64,000 nucleotides of DNA from Triticum aestivum. Its lineage: Eukaryota; Streptophyta; Magnoliopsida; Poales; Poaceae. Position 1 is the first letter of the stretch. Each line of letters opens with the position of its first letter. Location of the stretch: NCBI RefSeq assembly GCF_018294505.1, contig NC_057814.1:296922059-296986058 (forward strand). The letters are read 5' to 3'. This document shows, in pieces, positions 46,983 through 57,565 of the stretch. Under the pieces are notes generated by a model. The model was not told where the DNA came from and searched no databases. It worked only from the letters and a program-made list of their open reading frames with translations. Made by a program: the position numbers and the translations under genes.

Positions 46983-48599
46983 TGATACGTCTCCAACGTA
47001 TCTATAATTTATGAAGTATTCAAGCCGTTATATTATCATTCTTGGATGTTTTACAATCATTTTATGGTAACTTTATATCATTTTTTGGGACTAACCTATT
47101 GACCCAGTGCCCCAGTGCTAGTTGCTGTTTTTTGCTTGTTTTTTACATCGTAGGAAATCAATATCAAACGGAGTCCAAACACCACGAAACTTTTTGGAGA
47201 TTTTTTATGGACCAGAACACTCAGGATGGGCCAGAGCAGAGCCTGGGGGGTGCCTCGAGGGGCACAACCCACCAGGGTGCACCTGTGGGCCCAGGCGCGC
47301 CCAGGTGTATTGTGCCCACCTCGGTGGCCTCATGCACCCCCTCTTTACCCTATAAATTCACAAATATTCCGAAAACCCTCGGGGTGATCCTAGATCAGAA
47401 GTTCCGTCGCTGCAAGGCTCTGTAGCCACATAAACCAATCTTGACCCCGTTCCGGCACCCTGCCGGAGGGGGGAATCATCACCGGTGGCCATCTTCATCA
47501 TCCCGGCGGCCACCATGATGAGGAGGGAGTAGTCCACCCTCGGGGCTGAGGGTTTGTAACAGTAGCTATGTGTTTAATTTCTCTCTCTCTCTCTCATGTT
47601 CTTGAGATCTCATGATCTTGATGTATCGCGGGCTTTGTTAATATAGTCGGATCATATGGTGTTTTCCCCTCTCTATCTTGTTGTGATGAATTGAGTTTTC
47701 CCTTTGAGATTTCGTTGTTATCGGATTGAATACTTTTATGGATTTGAGAACACTTGATATATGTCTTGCAATTGAATACTCGTGGTGACAATGGGGTATC
47801 GTATTGATTCACTTGATATATGTTCTGGCACTCAACTCGCGGATTCCCGAGGTGACATTGGGGTAATCTATGCATAGGGGTTGATGCACGTTCTTGTCTT
47901 TGTTTCTTCGGTAGAAATCTTGGGCCACTCTTTGAAGTTCTTTGTGTTGGATTGAGTATTATGAATATGAATTTGCTTTAGTGTTATTTTAGTACGAACT
48001 CTAGGATATATCGAATGTAAAGAATAGCTTTGTGTTATTTTAGTACGAACTCTTGAATAGATCGAACGGAAAGAATAGCTTTGAGGTGGTTTCATACCCT
48101 ACAAATAATTTATTCTTATGTTCTCCGCTAGATAAGATCTTTGGAGTGATTCTTTGTTGCACTCTGAGGGATGGTTATGTGATCCAATTATATTAGCATT
48201 GTTGAGAGATTGCACTAGCGAAAGTACGGACCCTAGGCCTCATTTTCAAGCATCGCAATACCGTTTTTGTGCCTGTTTACTATTTGTTACCTTGCTGTTT
48301 TTATTTATTCAGATTATAAAAATATATTTCTTCCATAAATATTACACTTTTATCACCATCTCTTCACCGAACTAGTGCACCTATACAATTTGCCATTGTA
48401 TTGGGTGTGTTGGGGACACAAGAGATTTCCTGTATTTGGTTGCAGGGTTGTTTTAGAGAGACCATCTTCATCCTACACCTCCCACGGATTGATAAACCTT
48501 AGGTCATCCACTTGAGGGAAAATTGCTACTGTCCTACAAAACTCTACGCTTGGAGGCCCAACACGAGTCTACAAGAATAAAGTTGCATAGTAGACATCA
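46983..48599 (+). repeat. 5' LTR of element D
   Basis: The LTR is 1617 bp. It contains the GC-rich hairpin region at about 47258-47330 (GGCACAACCCACCAGGG with GTATTGTGCCCACC), a CT run at 47579-47596, and a 51-bp tandem duplication at 47981-48031 and 48032-48082. Confidence 0.88.
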
Positions 48600-48609
48600 A
48601 GCTCTTTTC

Positions 48610-48627
48610 TGGCGCCATTGCCGGGGA
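48610..48627 (+). promoter_or_regulatory. Primer-binding site of element D
   Basis: TGGCGCCATTGCCGGGGA matches the tRNA-Asp type primer site of Athila-lineage elements with one mismatch. It lies 10 bases after the LTR. Confidence 0.88.
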
Positions 48628-48725
48628 GGTGAGTAGTTGAAGGTATATCTTTAGATCTTGCCATTGAATCTTTTAGTTTTTTGTTTGATCACTAGTTTGG
48701 TTTATAGAAAGAAAACAAAAAAAAG

Positions 48726-51700
48726 ATGGAATTGAGGTTGCATCATATTATTCATCTTTATAATGTATTTCGTGGAAATGATGGAAAGGAAAATTGTGCT
48801 CAATTGATAGAAGAAGAATTCAACAGAATGTTTGGTATAAATGATGAGCATGATTGCAATGTTGTTAGTATGAATTCTTTGAATATCCATGATTCTAATG
48901 ATATGCAAATGATAATGACCGAACCTCGTCGGCGAGATCCGACCTGTTGTTGCGGCCCGATTTTTCACGACAGTCCACCTTCAGTAGCAGCAACCTCTCG
49001 CCCGCGCACGCGACGTACATGAAGTAGAGGGTTTTGAACCTTGTGGCTCAGCACGAGAGAAACAATCTGGACGACGGCACCTCACGCGCAAAACAATTTC
49101 CTCGCAGAAATCGCAACAAAGAGGTTTTCTAAAGCTACCTCAAAAACTTGATACGGATGTCCACCCTCGAAAACACATCTGTTTATTTCATATAAAAAAT
49201 AACCTGATCTTTACAATGCGTGCACCTTAGTTTTATAGCTGACCTATTTAGTTGGTTGAGAAGCAACGCTTTCTAATGTGGACTCTTTCTCACGTTTAAA
49301 ACAACATACGACCCTTTCCTTAACTAATGGATTGGATGCTTTATATTTTAGCAAACAACCGACCGACACAAAACTGATAAAAGTATTCCTAACTTGGACT
49401 CCTATTTTTCTGGTGCACATCTTTATTTGATCCCCTGCTGGTGGTCCCCATCCAAGTGAACACAAGGACATAATATCCCATGACAGATTCCTGGCCTTCC
49501 TTCTATTTTCTGGTGGACGTGGCAACATAAAAAAATAATACACTTTAACTCTTCTATGAGCACTAGCACATGTACGATCTAGTTGAAAATCTTCTCTTCT
49601 CTCATGTACACGTATAGTACATTGGAGCGCATGGATTGCATGCATGCGTACTAGGTTCCATGAAAACAATTCCATCTTTAAATTATTTTGGACCATCGCA
49701 TAGTCAGGGACTCCAACTTCTTCCGATCTCCATGCTAAATAGCTAGAACTCAATTCTTGCAGATATGCAGACGTATAGGTCACAGTAATAGGCTCATCCT
49801 CAATTTTGCACCGCTTCTCACTAATCTTCAAATTCGGCATAACTAAAACATCATTAATGGTTGGATCAATAACTGGATTAATATTGCTAATGACTGGTGT
49901 GCTCGTATCATCCTCCCCTCTTGAAACAAAACCGTCCTCAGTTTCGAGTTGAAGTCTCCAATAGTACTGTTGTTTGTAGACTGAATGATGACTGTCAAAT
50001 TTGTAGCACCTTCGACCTTCCTTTCTTCTTCTTTCTGCTCTTTCATCTTCTCAAGATGTTCTTTCCTCCAAGATTTAAAACGCTCCTGACCCATGGGCAC
50101 TAGGTCGTACTTCTCACCCTTCTTGACGGTATATGTGTGTGTTTGACAATCATACGCAACATCGTGATCTTTGTACCACCATGGCTTGCCCAACAATAAG
50201 TGACATGAAACCATCGGTGCCGGAATCACGTCACACAAAACAGTGTAGAAATAATTTCCCAACAAAAACAGTACCTTTGTTTGATGTGTCACACTGAGCT
50301 CTTCATGGCCCCAACGAAAAAAGTATGCTTGAGCTCGTGGTGTCGTTGGTAGATCTAGCTTCTCCACCATCTCGATGCTTGCAGCATTAATCAAACTCAT
50401 CTGGTCAATTGTCATGGCACATGATCTCTCCTGTACCACAACACGAGTATGAAAAAAGCCCATCCCATTGGCCTTCTTCCTCCAACTGAAACCCATATCT
50501 TAACTTACTGAATGATGATGCACTCGTCATCTTCTCCATAGTGTCGTGAACAACCTGATGCTCTGAATACCACCTGATAATGACCGAACCTCGTCGGCGA
50601 GATCCGACCTCTTGTTGCGGCCCGATTTTTCACGACACCCCACCTTCAGTAGCAGCAACCTCTCGCCCGTGCATGGGACGTACACGAAGTAGAGGGTTTT
50701 GAACCTTGCGGCTCAGCACGAGAGAAACAATCTGGACGACGACACCTCACGCGCAAAACAATTTCCTCGCAGAAATCGCAATAAAGAGGTTTTCTAAAGC
50801 TACCTCAAAAACTTGATACGGATGTACACCCTCGATCTGTTTATTTCATATAAAAAATAACCTGATCTTTACAATGTGTGCACCTTAGTTTTATAGCTGA
50901 CCTATCTAGTTGGTTGAGAAGCAACACTTTCTAATCTGGACTCTTTCTCACGTTTAAAACAACATACGACCCTTTCCTTAACTAATGGATTGCATGCTTT
51001 ATATTTTAGCAAACAACCGACCGATACAAAACTGATAAAAGTATTCCTAACTTAGACTCCTATTTTTCTGGTGCACATATTTATTTAACCCCCTGCTGGT
51101 GGTCCCCATCCAAGTGAACACAATGACATAATATCCCATGACAGATTCCTGGCCTTCCTTCTATTTTCTGGAGGACGTGGCAACATAAAAAATAATACAC
51201 TTTAACTCTTCTACGAGCACTAGCACATGTACGATCTAGTTGAAAATCTTGTCTTCTCTCATGTACATGTATAGTACATTGGAGTGCATGGATTGCATGC
51301 ATGCGTACTAGGTTCCATGAAAACAATTCCATCTTTAAATTATTTTGGACCATCGCATAGTCAGGGACTCCAACTTCTTCCGATCTCCATGCTAAATAGC
51401 TAGCACTCAATTCTTGCAGATATGCAGAGGTATAGGTCACAGTAATAGGCTCATCCTCAACTTTGCACTGCTTCTCATTAATCATCAGATTCGGCATAAC
51501 TAAAACATCATTAAAGGCAGATCCTACACTTAGGTCTTTTGGAATTTCCCATCAAAGGCAGATCCTACACTTGGTCCAATATGCAGGATACTCCACTGCT
51601 TGAGCAGCTAGACTGGTTCTTCACTTCTGTTGATTGGATATCTGACTATCCCATGACTGAGGTGCTACCACTTGCTAGAACTGCATCTGACCATGTGCCT

Positions 51701-54700
51701 TGTGTGGTTACAATCAAAACTTCTATTCCCAAGTCTAATCTTTTTAGGTTTGAGAATTATTGGTTGGAGCTGGAGGGTTTTATGGATTGTGTTGATTCTT
51801 CGTGGCAGAAACAATCCAGAAAGGGGCATATTACTGCTAGGATAGCTGACAAATTTAAGTCCCTGAGAATGTGTCTCAAGAGATGGCAGAAGAACATTTC
51901 CAAACTAAAAACTCTAGTATGTAAATGCAATAATGTTGTTCTGCTCTTGGATGAGCTTGAGGAATATAGACCACTTTACAGACATGAATCCAATTTCAGG
52001 AAAGTGGTTAAAAACCATGTAGAGAAATTGCTCCACCTTCAATGTATTTATTGGAAGAAAAGATGTACTATCAGATACATAAAAGTGGGTGGTGAGAACA
52101 CCAAGTTCTTTCATGCTATGGCTACTGAGAGGCATCGAAGGAATTCTATTGCTAGCTTAAAATTGCCTGATGGTACTTTGGTGACTGATCACTCACAAAT
52201 GGAGGGTATTATATGGAATTGTTTTAAAAACAGAATGGGTTCTTCCAGGGGAATTAACATGGGTTTTGATCTTTCTTCCCTCATTGAACCAGTTGAGGGT
52301 TTAGATATTCTCACTAAGCCTTTTGAGAAGGAGGAAATGGACAAGATTGTCAAACATATGCCAGTTGATAAAGCTCCAGGTCCAGATGGTTTTAATGGTC
52401 TCTTCTTCAAAAGGTGCTGGCACATAATTTCTCAGGATTTTTATGAACTGGCCCGGGCTTTCTTTGATGGTACTGCTCATCTGGAAAATATCAATGACTC
52501 ATATATAACTCTGGTGCCTAAGAAGCCCTCACCTGAAGAGGTGGGTGACTTCAGACCTATCTCTTTAACAGGAATGGGTCTTAAGTTCCTATCTTAGATG
52601 GCAGCCAATAGGTTTCAAGAGGTGATTATGCAGTGTGTTCACAAGAACCAGTATGGTTTCATAAAAAGCAGAACAATTCAGGATTGTATTGGGTGGACTT
52701 TTGAGTATTTACACTAGTGCCACCAGTCCAAGAGACCAATTGTGATTCTAAAGTTGGATTTTGAGAAGGCTTTTGATTCCCTTGAGCATGAGGCAATAGT
52801 ACAAATATTGAGATATAAGGGCTTTAATGAGAAGTGGATTCTTTGGATGAAGTAATTTTGTCCACAGGTACCTCATCTGTTCTGCTTAATGGAGTTTCTG
52901 GTAGGAAGTTCAGATGTAAAAAGGGTGTCAGACAGGGTGATCCAGTCTCTCCCCTCCTTTTTTTCCTAGCTGCTGATCTCCTGCAGACTGTAATCAATGA
53001 CATGTTCAGAAGGGGCATTCTTCATCTACCTATACCTTGTCATGACCAGGATTACCCTGTGATTCAGTATGCTGATGACACTTTAATTATCTTGCCTACT
53101 GACAAGGACCAACTTATAGCTCTGAAGGACATGCTCAAGGTCTTCTCTGTGTCCACTGGTCTTGATGTGAACTACCACAAATCCTTTATTATTCCCATTA
53201 ATGTGGACACTGCTGTCATGACTGAATTAGCTGTTGCATTTGGATGCCAGATTGGGAAAATGCACTTTACCTACCTTGGGTTACCAGTGGGAACTACAAG
53301 GCCTAAAATGGTGGATTTTATGACATTGGTGGACTGATGGAGAGGAGAATGACAGCTAGCTCCTCTTTTTTAAATCAGGGAGAAAGACTGCAGTTTCTAA
53401 ACTCTGCCTTGTCTTCTATACCAATTTTTTCCTTTGCAGTTTGGCTGTTCCTGCTGGAATTCTAAAGCAATTGGAGAGAATCCAGAGACAATGCCTCTGG
53501 AGGAAGAATAGGGGTGAGCCTGCCCCTTCACTTGCTGCTTGGGACCTTATTTGCAGGCCAAAAAACTAGGGAGGCCTTGGTATTCTTAATCTTGGTGTTC
53601 AGAATGTTGCACTTCTCCTCAAACATGCAAATAACTTTCTTAATAAAAAGGATCTCCCATGGGTGTCTTTAATTTGGGATACCTACTATCATGGCAGAGT
53701 ACCCCAAGGAACTTCTGATTGTGGCTCTTTCTGGTGGAAGGATATATGCAAGGTCATGCAAAACTTTAGGGAGTGTGCTTGGGTTCAGATTAATGGAGGG
53801 GACACTGCCCTCATGTGGTCAGACAACTGGCAGCTTGATGATCAGGTGTCTAGCCTTCAATTCATATTTCCCAGGCTCTTTTCCTATGTTAAGGACCCCT
53901 GGATCACTGTTAAAGAGTTCTTGGACTCTCAGGACATGTTCCAGCACTTCCACCTTCCTTTGTCCAGCCAGGCTTTTGATGACCTGACCACTCTCCAGTC
54001 TCTGTTGGGTGGCCACAATAGAACACATGGGTCCAAGGATATTTGGTTTTGGAATGGCACTGCCAAGGGATACTCAGCAAAGTTGTTTTACTCACATACT
54101 TTTGCATCAGAATCCTTCAACCCTTTGACAGCTTGGATCTGGAAGTCCTCCTGTACAATGAAAATCAAAGTATTCGCTTGGATGCTTATTATGGACAGGT
54201 TGAACACCAAGGACATGGTGGAAAGGAGGCATTGTCATTTGGAGGATGGAGTAAATTGTGTCCTTTGTCCTTTGTAGACTAGGGAAACAAGAGATCATCT
54301 GTTCTTTAATTGCAATTTTAGTGTCAGAGTTTGGAACTATCTGCAAATTGATTGGTCATCTGGTGACTCCATGGCTGATTTGGTTATTAATGCTAGCAGG
54401 AGTTTTAGGAAGCCCTTCTTCACTGAAGTGGTGTTTATTGCTTGCTGGAATATCTGGATTCTCAGGAACGCTAAGGTCTTCAGGCATGAGAGAGCTGGAT
54501 TCAATAAATGGAGAAGTGCATTCATCCATGATATTAGCTTAATGCAATATATAGTGAAAGCTGCCTATAAGGATGATCTCCTTAGGTGGATCTCATTTCT
54601 GCCACCTTGAGGCCAATATTCTGTAATTTTAACTTGTTTCTTCTCCTTCTTCCCTTAGTTTAGTTTGATTACCTCTTGTAATCCCCCATAATACTTGTAC

Positions 54701-55568
54701 TTGCTCTCTCTTTATCAATAAAGTTTTGATATGCTGTGGGGGTTTCCCCTACAGTTCCCAGTCAAAAAAACTAAAACATCATTAATGGCTGGATCAATAA
54801 CTGGATTAATATTGCTAATGACTGGTGTGCTCGTATCAGCAAAACCATAAGCTTGGGGATGCTATGTTTGATGAAGATGATATTTTTAGTCCCCCAAGAT
54901 TTGATGTGCAAATTTGCTATAATGATTGCATGCCTCCTATTTATGATGATTATAATGATGAAAGTGGATTTGGGGAGGTCATGACTTTATTTAGTAATGA
55001 ATCCACTATTTTGGAAGAGGTTTCAGTTGATTATTATGAGAACAAAGTTGATATCTATGATGATTATAGTGATGACATGTATGCTATAAAGAATAATGAT
55101 AACCATGAAACTTGTCATTATGATTTTAATTTTCAATCACATGATAGTTATTTTGTTGAGTTTGCTCCCACTACTATTGATGAGAATAAATTTGCTTGCG
55201 TGGAGAGTAATAAATTTTCTATGCTTGCGGATCATGAAAAGAATGCTTTATGTGATAGTTATATTGTTGAATTCATTCATGATGCCACTGAAAATTATAA
55301 TGAGGGAGGAACATATGCTTGTAGGAATTGCAATAATATCAAGTTTCCTCTCTTTATGTTGAAAGTCTTGAAGTTTTGCTTATTTTGCTTTCCTATGCTA
55401 GTTGATTCTTGTTCTCATAAATTGTTTGCTCACAAAATTCCTATGCATAGGAAGTGGGTTAGACTTAAATGTTCTTGCCATGTGATTCATGATGCTCTTG
55501 TTATGTTTCAATTGTTATCTTTTATGCGAGCATCGTTGAACTCATCATGCCTAGCTAAAAGGCATTAA
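48726..55568 (+). CDS. ORF of element D, about 302 aa, interrupted by element E
   Basis: The frame starts [20 protein letters not shown] at 48726 and is cut at 48909 by element E. After E and one GCAAA copy, it continues from 54844 to TAA at 55566-55568. The two parts add to 909 nt and stay in frame with no stop. The product is acidic, rich in Asp, Asn, Tyr and Glu in the middle ([18 protein letters not shown]) and Cys-rich and hydrophobic near the end ([17 protein letters not shown]). I recognise no domain. Its openness suggests selection until shortly before E inserted, for example as an element-encoded factor; this is inference. Confidence 0.6.
48910..49910 (-). repeat. LTR of element E, 3' copy in its own orientation
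   Basis: The LTR is 1001 bp with TGATAATGACC at the left and CTCGTATCA at the right of the + strand. It matches 50575-51514 plus 54786-54838, with differences of a few percent and small indels such as a 9-bp one near 49170. Confidence 0.9.
49911..50496 (-). pseudogene. Gypsy aspartic-protease fragment of element E
   Basis: The frame (217 codons, running on into the LTR to 49843) reads [60 protein letters not shown], then [19 protein letters not shown] and a Lys/Glu-rich stretch. The pattern (N-x-x-S, V-E-K-L-x-L-P-T-x-P, C-D-V-I, L-L-L-G-K-P-W) is the C-terminal part of a plant gypsy retropepsin. The catalytic D-S-G should lie before INAAS and is not clear. It is an isolated domain with no RT or integrase. 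Confidence 0.8.
50575..51514 (-). repeat. LTR of element E, 5' copy, first part (split by LINE F)
   Basis: The copy runs from TGATAATGACC to ACTAAAACATCATTAA, where LINE F enters, and finishes at 54786-54838 (TGGCTGGATCAATAACTGGA...ATCA). Confidence 0.9.
51515..54768 (+). mobile_element. LINE F, 5'-truncated, inside the LTR of element E
   Basis: This LINE runs from the endonuclease C-terminus to a short poly(A) (GTCAAAAAAA). The TSD is AACTAAAACATCATTAA, 51498-51514 and 54769-54785. An AATAAA sits at 54717-54722. The protein (separate entry) has several stops. The 5' end carries an 18-19-base extra segment copied from 41 bases further in. Confidence 0.9.
51539..54610 (+). pseudogene. LINE F protein: endonuclease end, reverse transcriptase, zf-RVT
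   Basis: The endonuclease C-terminus carries [20 protein letters not shown] and SDHVP. RT motifs follow: [56 protein letters not shown] and QYADDTLI, so the catalytic A-D-D is intact. The zinc-knuckle region near 54000-54300 has [16 protein letters not shown] and NCVLCPL. Stops occur at about 52597, 52714, 52852, 53337 and 54277, so it is dead. No RNase H is seen, unlike the LINE at 7521. Confidence 0.9.
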
Positions 55569-57170
55569 AGAAAAGCGCTTGTTGGGAGACAACCCAACAC
55601 TTTTACCTACTGTTTTTGTGTGTTCATATGATTAAGCTACTGTATTAATCATGTTTTATTGATTTTGTTTCAATAAAGTGCCAAGTAAAGCCTTTGGGAC
55701 CATGTTGGGTGATAGTTGATTTGATGTTGCTGAAAAACAGAAACTTATGCGCTCACGAAAATAATTCTAATTTTTAACAGAGGAGTGATTTTGAGTTGAT
55801 TATTTTTGCAGAAGATTAATATACAAATTTCTCACGTGGTCCTAATTGTTTTATAATTTTTGGAGTAGCATAAGTATGGTTTGAGTACAGATTACTACAG
55901 AGTGTTCTGTTTTTGACAGATTCTGTTTTCAATGCATAGTTTGGTTGTTTTCTAGTTTCTATGGCTTATATTTCTCAATATAAATTGTGGAAATGATAGT
56001 CTACAGTAGGAATTGTGTGTAAACAATTATGAATCTTGTCTTTGAAAGTACCAAGAGTTAGTGGTTTGCTCTTTAACATACTAACCTATCTCACAAAGTT
56101 CCGTTTAGTTTTGTGTGATTGAAGTTTTCAAGTTTTGGGTGAGATATCGATATGAGGAGAATAAGGAGTGAAAATACCCTAAGCTTGGGGATGCCCAAGG
56201 CACCCCCAAGGTAATATTCAAGGAAGATCCAAGAAACTAAGCCATGGGATGCCCCGGAAGCCATCCCCTCTTTCATCTCCAACATCATCGATAACGTCAT
56301 TTGGAGCTATGTTTTAATTCGTCACATGATATGTGTTTTGCTTGGAGCATCATTTTATTTAGTTAGGATTTTATTTCTGTTATTTAGAATAATGTTTTGC
56401 ATCTTTTATTTCAATAAAAATGTCAAGTATAGCCTTTGCCATGCTTATCTTGCAAGTATATGAGTTTCTGTTTCAAAACAGAAAGTTTATCGATGTTGCA
56501 AAAATTCCCTAGAAAATTCAGAATGTGTTAAAATGTTGAAACTTTTTGAAAAATAAGCTATGATAAATTTTCTAAAGTGTGGTAAGTTTTTCAGAATTTT
56601 TGGATTTAGGGAAGTATGATGAATATTGCATTCTTTACATACTGTACTGTTTTGGCAGATTGCTGTTATGTTTGCATTGTTTGCATATGTTTGTTTGTTT
56701 AATGATTCTATTTGCTGATAGGAGTATTAAATATGCAGAGGCATTTAGTATGAAATGTTAAATAATAATTTTAGTGATTTTGTACAGTAGAGAATGATAA
56801 GGTTTTTGCATTGGTTTATACTAACTTATCTCACGAGTTCTTGTTGAGTTTTGTGTGGATGAAGTTTTTAAGATTTAGGGAAACCGTGATATAAAAGGAA
56901 TTAAGGAGACACGAAAGCTTAAGCTTGGAGATGCCAAGGCATCCCAAGATAACATTTCAAGAAGTCTCAAGAATCTAAGCTTGGGGATGCCCCGGTAGGC
57001 ATCCCACCTTTTCCTTCAACAATTATCGGTTAGTATCGGTTGAACCTAAGTTTTTGCTTCTTCATATGATGTGTGCTATCCTTGGAATGTCATTTTATGT
57101 TGTTTTGCTTGCTGTTTTAATAAATTACTTAGATCTAAAAGTTTTTAAATAAAATAGAATCCTCAAATAG
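55569..57170 (+). repeat. Two and a part tandem copies of a 740-bp unit in element D
   Basis: Copies run roughly 55600-56340, 56340-57060 and a partial third to 57170. Shared marks are TTTCAATAAA (55668 and 56409, 741 apart; a related word at 57116), CTTATCTCAC near the middle, and AAGCTTGGGGATGCCC with CCCCGGAAGCCATCCC near 56180-56270 and again at 56930-57010. Divergence is considerable. No coding frame is supported. Confidence 0.75.
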
Positions 57171-57565
57171 TTGCTAAGGAGGCTAGGTAAGCGGCACGCA
57201 CATCCCGTTAACGAAGCTCTTTTCTTTGGAATTGCTCATGATGTTCACTTATATATTTTTGGAGTAGCTTGTAATTTACTCTTGTGCTCACTTATATCCT
57301 ATGAGTAAATTTATTGAACAAATTTAATGTCATGAAGTTGAAATCATATCATGCCTAGTGGTAGCTTCACATTGGGTTTAGAAAGTGAAATCTTTTGAGG
57401 CTTGACAATCACAATATTGGCCATACAAGTAATTCACTAATAATTAGTATAAGTAAGAGAACTTTCACATGCAAATACACTATATTGGAAATCTTTTGTG
57501 ATTGTGAGCCCCCATCAAAATATTATATGTCAAAATTGTTGACGTTGGACAAGGAAAACAATTTA
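57171..57565 (+). other. Residual interior of element D before the array
   Basis: This stretch has the low-complexity, AT-rich look of the element's interior. The words ATATTATATGTCAAAATTG and GACGTTGGACAAGGAA seen at 57519-57560 are ones I associate with this family. Sequence identity is lost at about 57566, where the array starts. Confidence 0.55.

Larger units (their letters stand above)
48910..54838 (-). mobile_element. Protease-only Ty3/gypsy mini-element E
   Basis: The LTRs are 48910-49910 (1001 bp) and 50575-51514 plus 54786-54838, with TSD GCAAA at 48905-48909 and 54839-54843. The element reads on the minus strand: its primer site TGGTATTCAGAGC (complement of 50560-50572) follows the right LTR, and a purine tract AAGAGGGGAGGA precedes the left LTR. 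The interior is only 664 bp (49911-50574) and encodes a protease-like fragment. A LINE (F) interrupts its right LTR. All replication functions but protease are missing. Confidence 0.88.
46983..57565 (+). mobile_element. Non-autonomous Athila-like LTR element D (3' end outside or cut)
   Basis: The 5' LTR is 46983-48599, starting TGATACGTCTCCAACGTATC and ending GACATCA; the 5 bases before it (ATGTG) would be its TSD. The primer site TGGCGCCATTGCCGGGGA is at 48610-48627. The interior holds an ORF split by element E, then tandem 740-bp repeats, and is cut at about 57566 by the 500-bp array. No gag, protease or pol is seen, so the element depends on others. The 3' LTR is not in the window. Confidence 0.85.
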
